Under the pieces are notes generated by a model. That model did no database searches. It was not told the origin of the DNA and saw only the letters and a program-made list of their open reading frames with translations. From positions 1,054,001-1,118,000 of the forward strand of contig JACKEI010000001.1 in the NCBI GenBank assembly GCA_020633075.1: a stretch of 64,000 nt of DNA, in the 5' to 3' direction. Shown here in pieces: positions 36,589 to 46,229 of this stretch (positions are counted from its first letter, which is position 1; each line of letters opens with the position of its first letter). The stretch comes from Sandaracinaceae bacterium (GTDB taxonomy: Bacteria > Myxococcota_A > Polyangia > Polyangiales > Houyiibacteriaceae). The position numbers and the translations under genes were made by a program.

Positions 36589-37090
36589 CAGCAAGCCTGT
36601 CTCTGCGGATGCGTCACGTCGTATGGAGTATACAGAGTTCCGTCGCTGCTCGAAAGATCGAGCGTGAGTCCCACGGCTTTCTGCGCACCGCGCTCATCTA
36701 TGTCCCTCCTCGAGCCTTGGGCCGCGCCGCGCCGCCCCAGGTCGAGAGGACCCGAACGGCCGGGATCGCTCGAGCAGAAAAAAAGGCACGCGCCGCCGCC
36801 GCTCGACGCACCCCGTGAGCCGCTACGAACAAAGGAGATCGCTGCCTATTCCCCTCGGGCCCGTCCGGCGCGCGGCGGGCGCTCCTGTAGGTCCCACTTG
36901 ACTGACTGAGAGAGAGCGGGGATATACGGCCCGCCGGCTGGCCCATCCGCACGCAACCCCCCGTTGTCACGTGTGGAAATGGACCCTAGCTCGACACGAC
37001 GACCCCCGTCGTCACGCCCCGAAACGGACCACGCAGCCCACGGCTGCCTGCGCCGGACAAGCAAAGACCAAGAGTAAGGTAAGCGCACGA
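36589..37090. other. About 500-base intergenic region between divergent kinase and anchored-protein genes
   Basis: No open frame here looks coding: the longest candidates are rich in Arg/Ala/Pro and lack ribosome sites. The stretch near 36620-36640 (GGAGTATACAGAG) is the most AT-rich and is a possible kinase promoter region. No hairpin or repeat stands out. Confidence 0.5.
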
Positions 37091-37639
37091 ATGACCCCCT
37101 CCCAAAAGAGGTGGTTCGGCGCGGCGGCACTGGCCCTGGCAGTGCCGGCAGGTTGGGCTTGGATTCGCCTCACCTCGCAACGCTCCGAAAACCTCAGCGA
37201 GTTTCACGGTGCCCGGCTCGGAATGAGCGCGTCGGAGCTGCGCCGTGGGTTCGCGTATGCGGGGACCTTCACCGTTCATTCCGATAGCGACGCCGACGGG
37301 GAACTTGCTGTAGAGTGGGCGCCGGCCGCGGGCGAGCAGGGCGCTGTCCCTGTCTCCTTCGTGCGCTTCGAGTTTCACCAAGGCCTGCTCGTGGCTATCC
37401 GCGCGGACAGCCTGGACCCCGGCGAGATCACCCTCGCACAGACCGAACCTTTCGTGGCCAACGACGCCGCAGTGCTTCACCGCAGCGTCCGACTCCACAG
37501 CTCCGATTCCACCGCCCACGTCCGGACTACCATCCTGTCGCGGGACTGCCCGACCCACGCCGAGGAGGTGCGCCGGCTGACAGGGCTCTCTGCCCATCAG
37601 CCAGTCACCTCGTCCGAGGAGCCGCCTTCTTCTCACTAG
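37091..37639 (+). CDS. Membrane-anchored protein of unknown function (182 residues)
   Basis: Starts MTPSQKRWFGAAALALAVPA, a single N-terminal helix, then a soluble domain with FHGARLGMSASELRRGFAYA, a pattern seen in small extracytoplasmic SmpA/OmlA-like or SH3-like proteins where LGMS-x-ELR recurs. The match is only suggestive. ATG 37091 is preferred to an upstream open frame of 40 codons lacking any hydrophobic start. It ends 43 bases before actA on the same strand, so it may be read into the respiratory operon. Confidence 0.6.
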   Translation: MTPSQKRWFGAAALALAVPAGWAWIRLTSQRSENLSEFHGARLGMSASELRRGFAYAGTFTVHSDSDADGELAVEWAPAAGEQGAVPVSFVRFEFHQGLLVAIRADSLDPGEITLAQTEPFVANDAAVLHRSVRLHSSDSTAHVRTTILSRDCPTHAEEVRRLTGLSAHQPVTSSEEPPSSH

Positions 37640-37682
37640 GGCGAGCCGCCGCTAACGCGGGGGCCAGCAACCGAACGGCATC

Positions 37683-38309
37683 ATGCAGATCTTTCCTCGA
37701 CACCTGAATCTCTTGCCACTCGTGATCGCGGGTGCAGCCACCGTAGGCGGTGGCGTGCTCACGGGCGCGATTTGGTACTACGCGTCGCCCGCCAACTTGC
37801 AGGTCGGGTACGCGCCCGAGCAGCCCGTCCCGTATAGCCACCGCTTGCACGCAGGCGAGATGGAGCTGGACTGCCGCTACTGCCACGCCAACGTGGAGCG
37901 CTCGCACGAAGCGATGATCCCGCCGACGCAGACCTGCATGGGCTGCCACACGCAGGTTCATCCGGAGTCGCAGCGCCTCGCGGCCGTGCGCGAGAGCTTC
38001 GAGACGGGCGAGTCGGTGGAGTGGGTGCGGGTGCACCAGGTCCCCGACCACGTCTTCTTCGACCACAGCGTGCACCTCGCGGCCGGCGTCGGTTGTGTGA
38101 CGTGCCACGGTCGTGTGGACCAGATGGAGGTCGTGCAGGTGGACCAGCCGCTCAGCATGGGCTGGTGTCTGGATTGCCACCGTGATCCCGGGCCCAACCT
38201 GCGCCCCCGCAACGAGATCACCAACATGGATTGGGCTCCCGATGAGAATTGGGTCGCTCACGTGGATGAGGTCAACCCCCCGACCCACTGCTCAGGGTGC
38301 CACCGATGA
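37683..38309 (+). CDS. actA: Alternative complex III pentahaem cytochrome c subunit
   Basis: Electron-carrying subunit of the quinol oxidoreductase that replaces the bc1 complex. 208 residues. An N-terminal membrane anchor (LLPLVIAGAATVGGGVLTGA) is followed by five haem c motifs in order: CRYCH, CMGCH, CVTCH, CLDCH, CSGCH, the last at the very C-terminus. Faces the periplasm. Its stop overlaps the actB ATG (ATGA). First gene of the act-cox operon. Confidence 0.93.
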   Translation: MQIFPRHLNLLPLVIAGAATVGGGVLTGAIWYYASPANLQVGYAPEQPVPYSHRLHAGEMELDCRYCHANVERSHEAMIPPTQTCMGCHTQVHPESQRLAAVRESFETGESVEWVRVHQVPDHVFFDHSVHLAAGVGCVTCHGRVDQMEVVQVDQPLSMGWCLDCHRDPGPNLRPRNEITNMDWAPDENWVAHVDEVNPPTHCSGCHR

Positions 38310-41300
38310 GTCGCCGCAAGTCATACGAGTTCCAAGACGTCCCCGCGCGGGGCAAGACCAAGATCTGGCGTAGCCTCGACGAGCTAGACGCTCTGACAGC
38401 CGACGAGTCCGGTGCCCGTGCGCGCATGAAGCACGAAGCCGAGGCCGAGCGCCCGGGTGGTTTCCTCGGCGTGGAGGGGCTGCTGAAGAAGACGGCCAAG
38501 GCCGCCCAGGCGCCGGTTTCGCGCCGCGGCTTCATCCAGTTCAGCACCGCTGCGGCTGCGGCGGTCGCTATCGAAGGCTGCGCACGTCGCCCCGAAGCGA
38601 ACATCCTGCCGTACGCGCAGTCGCCCGAGTCGCTGGTGCCCGGTGTGCCCTCGCACTTCGCGACGGTCACGCAGCGCAACGGGGACGCGCTCGGCATCGT
38701 GGTCACCAGCCATGACGGCCGTCCCACCAAGGTGGAGGGCAACGCGCTGCACCCGTCCAGCCGGGGCGCATCGGACGTCCGCGCCCAGGCGGCGGTGTGG
38801 GATCTGTACGATCCCGATCGCGCGCACAACCCCACGCTGGCTGGCGAGAACGGACGCGTCGACAAGACCTACGCGGAGTTCGACGCGGAGTTCGGTGAGC
38901 TCTTGGCGGGCTTGGGCAACGGCGCCGGGCTGCGCGTCCTGGCCCCTGCGACCAACAGCCTGTCCATGCTGCGGCTGCGGCGAGCCGCTACGCAGCGCTT
39001 CCCGGCGGCCAAGTTCTACACCTACGACTCCGTCAACGACGACAACTCCCGCGAAGGCGCTCGCCTGCTGCTGGGTCAGCCGATGGCGGTGCACTACGAG
39101 CTCTCGCGGGCCACGCACGTACTGACGCTGGACTGCGACTTCCTCGGAGTCGAGACGGGCTCCGTGCGCAACGGCCGCGGCTTCGGGCCCGGGCGTGCCA
39201 TCACGTCGTCCGGGTCGCAGATGAGCCGCCTGTACGCCGTCGAAGCGACGCACAGCATCACGGGTGGCGCGGCCGACCATCGGCTCGCGCTGCCGGCCAC
39301 GCGGGTGGACGCCTTTGCGCGTGCGCTCGGCGCGGCCCTCGAGGTGCCCGGCGTCACGGCCAGCGACCGCGACGGCATCTCCGCCGAGTGGGTCAGCGCC
39401 GTGGCGGCGGACCTCCGGGCGGCCGGGCGCGCCGCAGCGGTCCTGGTGGGGCGCAATCAGCCCGCGCACGTGCACGCGCTCGGCCTGGCCATCAACGCCC
39501 ACCTGGGCGCAATCGGGTCCACGGTGCTCACCAGCGCCGTCCTCGACGCCGAGCAGCCGCGCAGCGTGGAGAGCATCAAGACGCTCGCCGACGAGGTCGA
39601 GGGCGCCACGGCGCTGCTCATCCTCGGTGGCAACCCCGTCTACGACGCCCCCGCAGACGTCGACTTCGCGGCGCTCATGGGCCGGGAAGGGCTGACCACC
39701 ATCCACCTCGGGCACGGCGTGGACGAGACGGGCGCTCTGGCCACCTGGCAGGTGCCGCTCGCGCACGAGCTCGAGGTCTGGGGCGACCAGACCGCGGTGG
39801 ACGGCACCTTGTCGATCCAGCAGCCGCTCATCGCGCCGCTCTGGGGCGCTCGAGGGGCCATCGAGCTCATGGCCCGCGTGGCCGGCGAGCGAAACTGGCG
39901 CAGCCACGAGGTGGTCCGCCGCACGTTCCGCCAGGCCAGCAACCCGGTGGCTTTCGAGCGCGACTGGCGCGCGGCGCTGCACGCAGGTGTCGTCCGTGGC
40001 TCCACGGGCACACCTGAGACGCCGGCCATCGACGCCAGCCGCCTCACCGCCGCGCTCGCGGCGCCGGCTGCTGCGCTCGAGGGCGTGGAGGTGCAGTTCG
40101 TGCCGGACCCGGCTCTCTGGGACGGTCGCCACGCCAACAACGTGTGGGCGCAAGAGCTTCCGGACCCGATGACCAAGATCGTCTGGGACAACGTCGCCTT
40201 GGTGTCGCGGCAGTTCGCCACGGACAACCACCTCCGGCCGCAGGACCTAATCCGCGTCAGCAAGGGTGGCCGCAGCGTGGAGCTGCCCGTGTGGATCCTC
40301 CCAGGACACGCCGAGCAGAGCGTCACGCTCACCCTGGGCTACGGGCGCACCCGCGCAGGTCGCTACGTCACGGTCGCGGACGGGCGCCCGGGCGCGACCA
40401 TGGGCGGCGGCTTCCGCGTGGAAGCGCTGCGTGACGCCGAGAGCTTCTACTTCGGTGGCGGCTTCACGGTGGAGAAGGCCGAGGGTCACTACAACGTCGT
40501 CCAGACGCAGACCCACGACAACATGGAGGGTCGCCCCATCGCCATCGACGCGACGCTCCCCGAGTACCGGGAAGAGCCCGAGTTCGCGTCCTACCGCACG
40601 GTGGAGTTCGTCAGCACGGACCCGCTCTGGCGGCAGGTCAACTACGACGACCAGCGCGTCCAGCCGAGCGACACCTCGCTGCCCGCCGTGCTGCACAAGT
40701 GGGGCATGGTCATCGACCTCAGCGCCTGCACCGGCTGCAACGCGTGCGTGGTCGCCTGTCAGGCGGAGAACAACATCCCCGCCGTCGGCAAGCGCGAAGT
40801 GGAGCGCGGGCGTGAGATGGCCTGGCTGCGCATCGACCGCTACTTCGTCGGCGAGGACACCAGCAACCCGCAGATCGCGCTCCAGCCCGTGGGCTGCCAG
40901 CACTGCGAGGAAGCTCCCTGCGAGAACGTCTGCCCGGTCAACGCCACCGCTCACAGCCCAGAGGGCTTGAACGACATGGCGTACAACCGCTGCATCGGCA
41001 CGCGCTACTGCGCCAACAACTGCCCCTACAAGGTGCGCCGCTTCAACTACCTCGACTGGCACGTCCGCCTGGACGAGCTGATCGACGAGCAGACCGGCAA
41101 CACGGACATCCCGGGCCTCGGCTTCCGCGCCGGCAATGACGCAGCGAACTTCCCCGAGGAGCGCAAGCTGGCGTTCAACCCGAACGTGACGGTGCGCATG
41201 CGCGGCGTCATGGAGAAGTGCTCGTACTGCGTGCAGCGCGTGCAGGGCGCACGCATTGCCGCGCGGCGCGAGCAGCGGCAGCTGCGCGACGGCGACGTCG

Positions 41301-41539
41301 TGACGGCCTGTCAGTCGGCTTGCCCGACCGCGGCGATCACCTTCGGCGACCTGAACGACCCCGAGAGCCGGGTGTCGCAGCTGGCCGCCCGAGACCGCCG
41401 CTACAAGCTGCTGGCCGAGCTCGGCACGCAGCCCCGCACAACATTCCTCGGTAAGATCCGCAACCCGAACCCCGAGTTCCCCACCGCCGGCGGTGACGGC
41501 GAACATGCAGCTGGCGAAGGCCAGGAGGCGCACGGATGA
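38306..41539 (+). CDS. actB: Alternative complex III molybdopterin-like/iron-sulfur subunit
   Basis: 1077 residues. Twin-arginine signal SRRGFIQFSTAAAAA near residue 75. An N-terminal domain resembles molybdopterin oxidoreductases but in this family is known to lack the cofactor. The C-terminal ferredoxin domain has four Cys groups: CTGCNACVVACQ, CQHCEEAPCENVCP, CIGTRYCANNCP and CSYCVQ...CQSACP, fitting three 4Fe-4S and one 3Fe-4S cluster as in known ActB. ATG 38306 overlaps the actA stop. Periplasmic side, transfers electrons between quinol site and haems. Confidence 0.93.
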   Translation: MSRRKSYEFQDVPARGKTKIWRSLDELDALTADESGARARMKHEAEAERPGGFLGVEGLLKKTAKAAQAPVSRRGFIQFSTAAAAAVAIEGCARRPEANILPYAQSPESLVPGVPSHFATVTQRNGDALGIVVTSHDGRPTKVEGNALHPSSRGASDVRAQAAVWDLYDPDRAHNPTLAGENGRVDKTYAEFDAEFGELLAGLGNGAGLRVLAPATNSLSMLRLRRAATQRFPAAKFYTYDSVNDDNSREGARLLLGQPMAVHYELSRATHVLTLDCDFLGVETGSVRNGRGFGPGRAITSSGSQMSRLYAVEATHSITGGAADHRLALPATRVDAFARALGAALEVPGVTASDRDGISAEWVSAVAADLRAAGRAAAVLVGRNQPAHVHALGLAINAHLGAIGSTVLTSAVLDAEQPRSVESIKTLADEVEGATALLILGGNPVYDAPADVDFAALMGREGLTTIHLGHGVDETGALATWQVPLAHELEVWGDQTAVDGTLSIQQPLIAPLWGARGAIELMARVAGERNWRSHEVVRRTFRQASNPVAFERDWRAALHAGVVRGSTGTPETPAIDASRLTAALAAPAAALEGVEVQFVPDPALWDGRHANNVWAQELPDPMTKIVWDNVALVSRQFATDNHLRPQDLIRVSKGGRSVELPVWILPGHAEQSVTLTLGYGRTRAGRYVTVADGRPGATMGGGFRVEALRDAESFYFGGGFTVEKAEGHYNVVQTQTHDNMEGRPIAIDATLPEYREEPEFASYRTVEFVSTDPLWRQVNYDDQRVQPSDTSLPAVLHKWGMVIDLSACTGCNACVVACQAENNIPAVGKREVERGREMAWLRIDRYFVGEDTSNPQIALQPVGCQHCEEAPCENVCPVNATAHSPEGLNDMAYNRCIGTRYCANNCPYKVRRFNYLDWHVRLDELIDEQTGNTDIPGLGFRAGNDAANFPEERKLAFNPNVTVRMRGVMEKCSYCVQRVQGARIAARREQRQLRDGDVVTACQSACPTAAITFGDLNDPESRVSQLAARDRRYKLLAELGTQPRTTFLGKIRNPNPEFPTAGGDGEHAAGEGQEAHG

Positions 41540-42999
41540 GCGACGACACGCCCATTTACGAGATTGGCGAGACCTATCTCCTGCCGCAAGGCACCACGGT
41601 ACACGACATCACCGAGGCCGTAGCCCGCGTCACCGAGACGAAGGCTCCGCGCGGCTGGTGGATCTGCTTCCTGCCGTCCGTGTCGTTGCTCGGCCTCATG
41701 ACCGCCGTCATCGCGTACTTGCTCGCGATGGGTATCGGCGTCTGGGGCAACAACGCACCCGCCTACTGGGGTTGGGACATCACCAACTTCGTGTGGTGGA
41801 TTGGTATCGGTCACGCCGGCACGCTGATCTCGGCCATCCTCTTCCTGTTCAGGCAGAAGTGGCGCACCAGCATCAACCGCTTCGCCGAGGCCATGACCGT
41901 CATGGCCGTGCTCTGCGCCGCCATGTTCCCGGCGCTGCACACCGGTCGTCCCTGGTTCGACTACTACCTGTTCCCCATCCCCAACCAGATGGACATGTGG
42001 CCGAACTTCAAGTCGCCGCTCATGTGGGACGTGTTCGCCGTGAACACGTACCTGACCATCTCGGTCATCTTCTGGTTCGTCGGCCTCATCCCGGACTTCG
42101 CCACCCTGCGCGACCGCTCCGAGACCATGCTGCGCCGCCGCATCTACGGCTTCCTGGCCCTGGGCTGGCGCGGCTCGCACCGCGGCTGGCAGCACTACGA
42201 GCGCGCCTACCTCATCTTCGCGGGTATCAGCACGCCGCTCGTGCTCTCCGTGCACTCGGTCGTTTCCTTCGACTTCGCGACCTCGGTCATCCCCGGCTGG
42301 CACACCACCATCTTCCCGCCGTACTTCGTCGCCGGCGCCGTGTTCTCGGGCTTCGCACTGGTCATGACCATGATGCTCATCGTGCGGGCCGTGTTCGGCA
42401 TGCACAACCTGGTGAACATCCGGCATCTGGACTTGATGAACAAGTTCATGCTCGGGACCTCCATGATCGTCGGCTACGCCTACGCGATGGAGTTCTTCAT
42501 CGCCTGGTACTCGGGCAACCCGTACGAGCAGTGGGTCTTCCTGCACAACCGCGCCGGCTTCGCTCAGCTGGACAGCCTCGGCAACTGGGGCCCGCTCTGG
42601 TGGAGCTACTGGGCCATGATCAGCTGCAACGTGCTCGTGCCGCAGATCTTCTGGTTCAAGAAGTGCCGCACCAGCATCCCCATCATGTTCGTGGCCACCA
42701 TCCTGATCAACATCGGCATGTGGTTCGAGCGCTTCGTCATCATCGTCACGTCGCTCACTCAGGACTTCCTGCCGAGCTCGTGGGGCAACTTCCACCCGAC
42801 GTTCATCGACGTGGGGCTCTACCTGGGGACCTTCGGGCTCTTCCTCACGCTGTTCCTCCTCTTCGTGCGCTGGATTCCGATGATCGCCATCGCGGAGCTC
42901 AAGGCGACCCTGCCGGGCGCACACCCCAACCTTCACCACCATCACGGCGAAGAGCACGACCACGCGCACGCGTCGGCCGAGCCTGCCCCGGCGGAGTGA
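41536..42999 (+). CDS. actC: Alternative complex III NrfD-like membrane subunit
   Basis: 487 residues, about ten transmembrane helices of the NrfD/PsrC fold, the quinol-binding subunit. Conserved phrases include TNFVWWIGIGHAGTLISAIL, RFAEAMTVMAVLCAAMFPAL and HSVVSFDFATSVIPGWHTTI. The C-terminus is His-rich (HHHHGEEHDHAHA), possibly metal-binding. Overlaps actB by four bases and is followed by actD after three. Membrane, oxidises quinol. Confidence 0.95.
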   Translation: MSDDTPIYEIGETYLLPQGTTVHDITEAVARVTETKAPRGWWICFLPSVSLLGLMTAVIAYLLAMGIGVWGNNAPAYWGWDITNFVWWIGIGHAGTLISAILFLFRQKWRTSINRFAEAMTVMAVLCAAMFPALHTGRPWFDYYLFPIPNQMDMWPNFKSPLMWDVFAVNTYLTISVIFWFVGLIPDFATLRDRSETMLRRRIYGFLALGWRGSHRGWQHYERAYLIFAGISTPLVLSVHSVVSFDFATSVIPGWHTTIFPPYFVAGAVFSGFALVMTMMLIVRAVFGMHNLVNIRHLDLMNKFMLGTSMIVGYAYAMEFFIAWYSGNPYEQWVFLHNRAGFAQLDSLGNWGPLWWSYWAMISCNVLVPQIFWFKKCRTSIPIMFVATILINIGMWFERFVIIVTSLTQDFLPSSWGNFHPTFIDVGLYLGTFGLFLTLFLLFVRWIPMIAIAELKATLPGAHPNLHHHHGEEHDHAHASAEPAPAE

Positions 43000-43002
43000 G
43001 TC

Positions 43003-43584
43003 ATGTCGGACCACGAGACCACTAAGAAAGAGCCGAAAGTCGCCGAGAAGCGGCCCGCCCTCTACCTCGCTGAGTACGAGACGCCCAACGCCGTGGCCAA
43101 GGCCGCGATGAAGGTGCGCGACGCTGGCTACAAGAGCTGGGACTGCCACACACCGTACCCGCTCCACGGGCTGGATGAGGCGATGGGGCTCGCCCCCACC
43201 AAGATCGGCGTGATCAGCTTCGTGTGCGGCCTGATGGGGCTGATCGGCGGAGCGCTGCTCATCCAGTACGCCAACAACTGGGACTACCCGATCATCATCG
43301 GTGGCAAGCCCCCCGGCTCGTTCCCGTCGATGGTGCCCATCTTGTTCGAGTGCACCGTGCTCCTCACGGGCTTCGGCACGCTCTTCGGCATGCTGCACCT
43401 GCTCAAGCTGCCGATGCACAACCACCCCATCTTCGAGTCGGACCGCTTCGCGGCGGCCACCGACGACAAGTACTTCATCTCGATCGAGGTCGCGGACTCC
43501 AAGTTCGACCTGACAAAGACGCGGGCGCTGCTCGAGTCGACGAACCCGAGCCACCTCGAGCTCGTACAGGAGGAAGTCCTGTGA
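43003..43584 (+). CDS. actD: Alternative complex III small membrane subunit (DUF3341)
   Basis: 193 residues. A soluble N-terminal domain begins LYLAEYETPNAVAKAAMKVR and has the family phrase YKSWDCHTPYPLHGLDEAMG. Two transmembrane helices follow (about residues 65-90 and 105-130). No cofactor motif; structural subunit of the complex in known structures. The stop overlaps the actE GTG. Confidence 0.93.
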   Translation: MSDHETTKKEPKVAEKRPALYLAEYETPNAVAKAAMKVRDAGYKSWDCHTPYPLHGLDEAMGLAPTKIGVISFVCGLMGLIGGALLIQYANNWDYPIIIGGKPPGSFPSMVPILFECTVLLTGFGTLFGMLHLLKLPMHNHPIFESDRFAAATDDKYFISIEVADSKFDLTKTRALLESTNPSHLELVQEEVL

Positions 43585-44204
43585 CTCTCCCGCTGAACAG
43601 GCAGATCCTGGCGTCGCTCCTGCTGATGGGCGCGCTGACGGGTTGTCGCGGCCAGGTGACGCAAGATGCACCGGTCGTTCCCATCCGGAACATGTACAAC
43701 CAGCCCCGCTACGACTCGCAGGAGCGGAGCGCGTTCTTCCAGGACGGACGCACCATGCGTCCGCAGGTGGAGGGCACGGTGTCGCGCGAGGATGACCCGA
43801 ACATCGGCGTCGCGACGGGCCGCGCCGACGACAACGCGGAGTGGGTGCTCGAGGTGCCGCGCCAGGTGGTGCAGCGCAACGGCGGCGGCGCGGCCTTCGT
43901 GGCGCGTGGCCAGGAGCGCTACAACATCTACTGCGCGCCCTGTCACGGGGAGGGCGGAGACGCCCTTGGTCCGGTGGCCGCGCGCGTGAGTGGCCTGGGC
44001 GTCAACTCCATGGTGCCTCCGACCTTCCACGACGACCGCCTCCGGAGCATCCCGGACGGCCAGGTCTTCGCCACCATCACCCATGGCATCCGCAACATGC
44101 CTGCCTACGCGCAGAGCATCCCGACGGATGACCGCTGGGCCATCGTTACCTACGTGCGCGCTCTTCAGCTCAGTGAGCAGGGCCGCCCGAGTCGTCCGGA
44201 GTGA
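43581..44204 (+). CDS. actE: Alternative complex III monohaem cytochrome c lipoprotein
   Basis: 207 residues. Lipobox in SLLLMGALTGCRG and one haem c motif CAPCHGEGG, with a likely axial Met in GIRNMPAYAQ near the C-terminus. Attached to the periplasmic face; passes electrons from ActA towards the oxidase. The start is GTG 43581, with CAGGAGG upstream and overlap with the actD stop; the longer in-frame opening lies inside actD. Confidence 0.92.
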   Translation: MTLPLNRQILASLLLMGALTGCRGQVTQDAPVVPIRNMYNQPRYDSQERSAFFQDGRTMRPQVEGTVSREDDPNIGVATGRADDNAEWVLEVPRQVVQRNGGGAAFVARGQERYNIYCAPCHGEGGDALGPVAARVSGLGVNSMVPPTFHDDRLRSIPDGQVFATITHGIRNMPAYAQSIPTDDRWAIVTYVRALQLSEQGRPSRPE

Positions 44205-45610
44205 GCGCTGTGGCCACCGATTCCAACCAACAAGACTACCGCCTTCCCGCAAACAGCTTCCTCGCCACCACGGCGTGGAAGGTGTCGGCCGCGCTCGCAG
44301 CCGTGGGGCTCGTCGGCAGCATCGCCGGCTACGCTGCGGACGCCAACCGCTTTGGCTACAGCTACCTGTTCGGCTTCTTCGCCGTCACGACGCTGATGCT
44401 GGGTGCCATGTTCCTGGTGCTCATTCAGCACATGACCGCGGGGCACTGGGGCGTCACCAGCCGCCGCATCTTCGAGGTCTTCATGGCTGGCGCGCCGGTC
44501 ATTGCGCTGCTCGCGCTGCCCCTGCTGGCCGGTTCCATGTCCGGGCGCTTTGGTATGTACGACGAGTGGCGCCTCGTGAACGGCCCTGGGAACCATGAGT
44601 CCAGCGGTCACGGCGAGGATGACCACGGCGGCGCGGCAGAGCACAGCGCGCTGACCATCGGGGCGGGCGTCGCGCACGCTCAAGAGCCCGAAGCGGCCGC
44701 CGACGAGGGGCACGGCGCCGAGCACGGTGAGGCACACGCCCACACGCCTCAGGAGCAGCGCCTGCACCACCGCACGCTGCAAGCGAAGAGCGGCTGGCTC
44801 GAGAGCTCCGTCTGGGTCTTCCGTTCGCTGGCGTATCTCGTCGCTTGGTGCCTCATCGCGTTCCTCTACTTCCGTTGGTCGACGCGCCAGGACGAGACCA
44901 AGGACAAGATGCTGACCCCCAAGATGCAGAACGCGAGCTACCTCAGCAGCTTCGTCTTCGGGCTCACGCTGACCTTCGCCGCCTTCGACTGGGTCATGAG
45001 CCTCGAGCCGGCCTGGTACTCGACCATCTTCGGCGTGATCATCTTCGGTGGCTCGGCCATCGGGATGCTGGCCGTCGGCTGCCTGGTCGCCATCCACCTG
45101 CACAAGCACAACCTCACCCACGGAGCGGTGAACGGCGAGCACATCAACGACCTCAGCCGCCTGATGTTCGGCTTCATCTGCTTCTGGACCTACGTCCAGT
45201 TCTCGCAGTGGATGCTCATCTGGTACGCCGGTATCCCGGAGGAGGCCACGTGGTTCCACCGGCGCTGGCAGGGTGGGTTCGAGTGGGTGACGCTGACCCT
45301 CATCTTCGGCCACTTCGTCGCGCCCTTCTTCCTGCTCATCTCTCGCGTGCAGAAGCGCAACCTGGGCTGGCTCCAGAAGATGTGCCTCTGGCTGCTCGTG
45401 ATGCACGTGGTCGACTTGTACTGGTTCGTCGTCCCTCAGGCCCACACGCCTGCTCAGCTCGACGCCGCTGTCATCTACGACCTGGCCGCGCTACTGCTCT
45501 GCGGTGGTGCCTTCTTCACCTTCGTGCTGAAGGGCTTCGCGCGCTTCCCGCTGATCCCAGTGGGCGACCCGCGGCTCTCCCGCAGCCTTCACCACCACCA
45601 GACCTACTGA
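44201..45610 (+). CDS. actF: Alternative complex III second large membrane subunit
   Basis: 469 residues, about ten helices, distant NrfD-like fold without a proven quinol site. Family phrases include FFAVTTLMLGAMFLVLIQHM, HWGVTSRRIFEVFMAGAPVI and SLEPAWYSTIFGVIIFGGSA. A periplasmic His/Asp/Glu-rich insertion (about residues 125-185) is low in complexity. Start GTG 44201 overlaps the actE stop. Completes the actABCDEF set. Confidence 0.93.
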   Translation: MSAVATDSNQQDYRLPANSFLATTAWKVSAALAAVGLVGSIAGYAADANRFGYSYLFGFFAVTTLMLGAMFLVLIQHMTAGHWGVTSRRIFEVFMAGAPVIALLALPLLAGSMSGRFGMYDEWRLVNGPGNHESSGHGEDDHGGAAEHSALTIGAGVAHAQEPEAAADEGHGAEHGEAHAHTPQEQRLHHRTLQAKSGWLESSVWVFRSLAYLVAWCLIAFLYFRWSTRQDETKDKMLTPKMQNASYLSSFVFGLTLTFAAFDWVMSLEPAWYSTIFGVIIFGGSAIGMLAVGCLVAIHLHKHNLTHGAVNGEHINDLSRLMFGFICFWTYVQFSQWMLIWYAGIPEEATWFHRRWQGGFEWVTLTLIFGHFVAPFFLLISRVQKRNLGWLQKMCLWLLVMHVVDLYWFVVPQAHTPAQLDAAVIYDLAALLLCGGAFFTFVLKGFARFPLIPVGDPRLSRSLHHHQTY

Positions 45611-45619
45611 GGCTTCGCG

Positions 45620-46207
45620 ATGGGTTACGATACGACTGGATCGAACGACAAGGTCATCATCGGCGTCGCCGTGGCGTCCGCGCTCACGCTGGCCGGGTTG
45701 ATCCCGCTCTTCCACGCTTACTTCGACTCGACCATCGGTGCGCGTCAGGCTGAGGCCATCGAGCAGGGCAGCTATCCCCGCTGGGTGGTGGAAGAGGACG
45801 GCACGACGCGCGCGCTGAGCGCCGACGAGGCGAGCGCCTACCAGGGCGCGGGGCGAGTGCGCCGGGCCACGGTAGCCGAGGTGAACCGGCTCGAGAGCGA
45901 GCAGCGCTTGCAGGAGGGGCGCCTTCCCATCGAACAGGCCATGAGTCAGGTCGCGAACGGCCAGCGCGGCGGCCTCCGCGCGGCTCAGAACGAGACCCTG
46001 GACGCCGTCCAGGGCTGGAACGCCATGGAGAACACCGAGGGCCTCGCTGCCGCACGGCGTGCCGTGGCCGAGCGCGCTGCGCGTCGCGCTGCTGCGGAAG
46101 CCGCTGCCGCGGAAGCCGCTGCCGCCGCCGCCGCTGCGGCCGAAGCAGCCGCGCTCGAGGCGCTGCCGCCCGGGCGTCGTCCTCGCCCCGCTCCGGCTCC
46201 GAACTGA
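45620..46207 (+). CDS. Small membrane protein with long Ala-rich helix, part of the act-cox operon
   Basis: 195 residues. One N-terminal helix (KVIIGVAVASALTLAGLIPL), then a soluble part with a conserved-looking SYPRWVVEEDGTTRALSADE. The C-terminus is a long charged/Ala helix (RRAVAERAARRAAAEAAAAE and onward), probably coiled coil, ending in Pro-rich PPGRRPRPAPAPN. It sits between actF and the SCO gene, where other genomes carry small accessory subunits. A role in holding complex III and the oxidase together is possible but unproven. Confidence 0.75.
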   Translation: MGYDTTGSNDKVIIGVAVASALTLAGLIPLFHAYFDSTIGARQAEAIEQGSYPRWVVEEDGTTRALSADEASAYQGAGRVRRATVAEVNRLESEQRLQEGRLPIEQAMSQVANGQRGGLRAAQNETLDAVQGWNAMENTEGLAAARRAVAERAARRAAAEAAAAEAAAAAAAAAEAAALEALPPGRRPRPAPAPN

Positions 46208-46229
46208 TCGAAGACCAAGCTCGCTACCG

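Noticed and set aside
36570..36970. Overlapping short open frames between the Ser/Thr kinase and the anchored-protein gene
   Set aside because: Arg/Ala/Pro-rich on both strands, no ribosome sites, no hydrophobic or domain features; GC-rich shadow frames.
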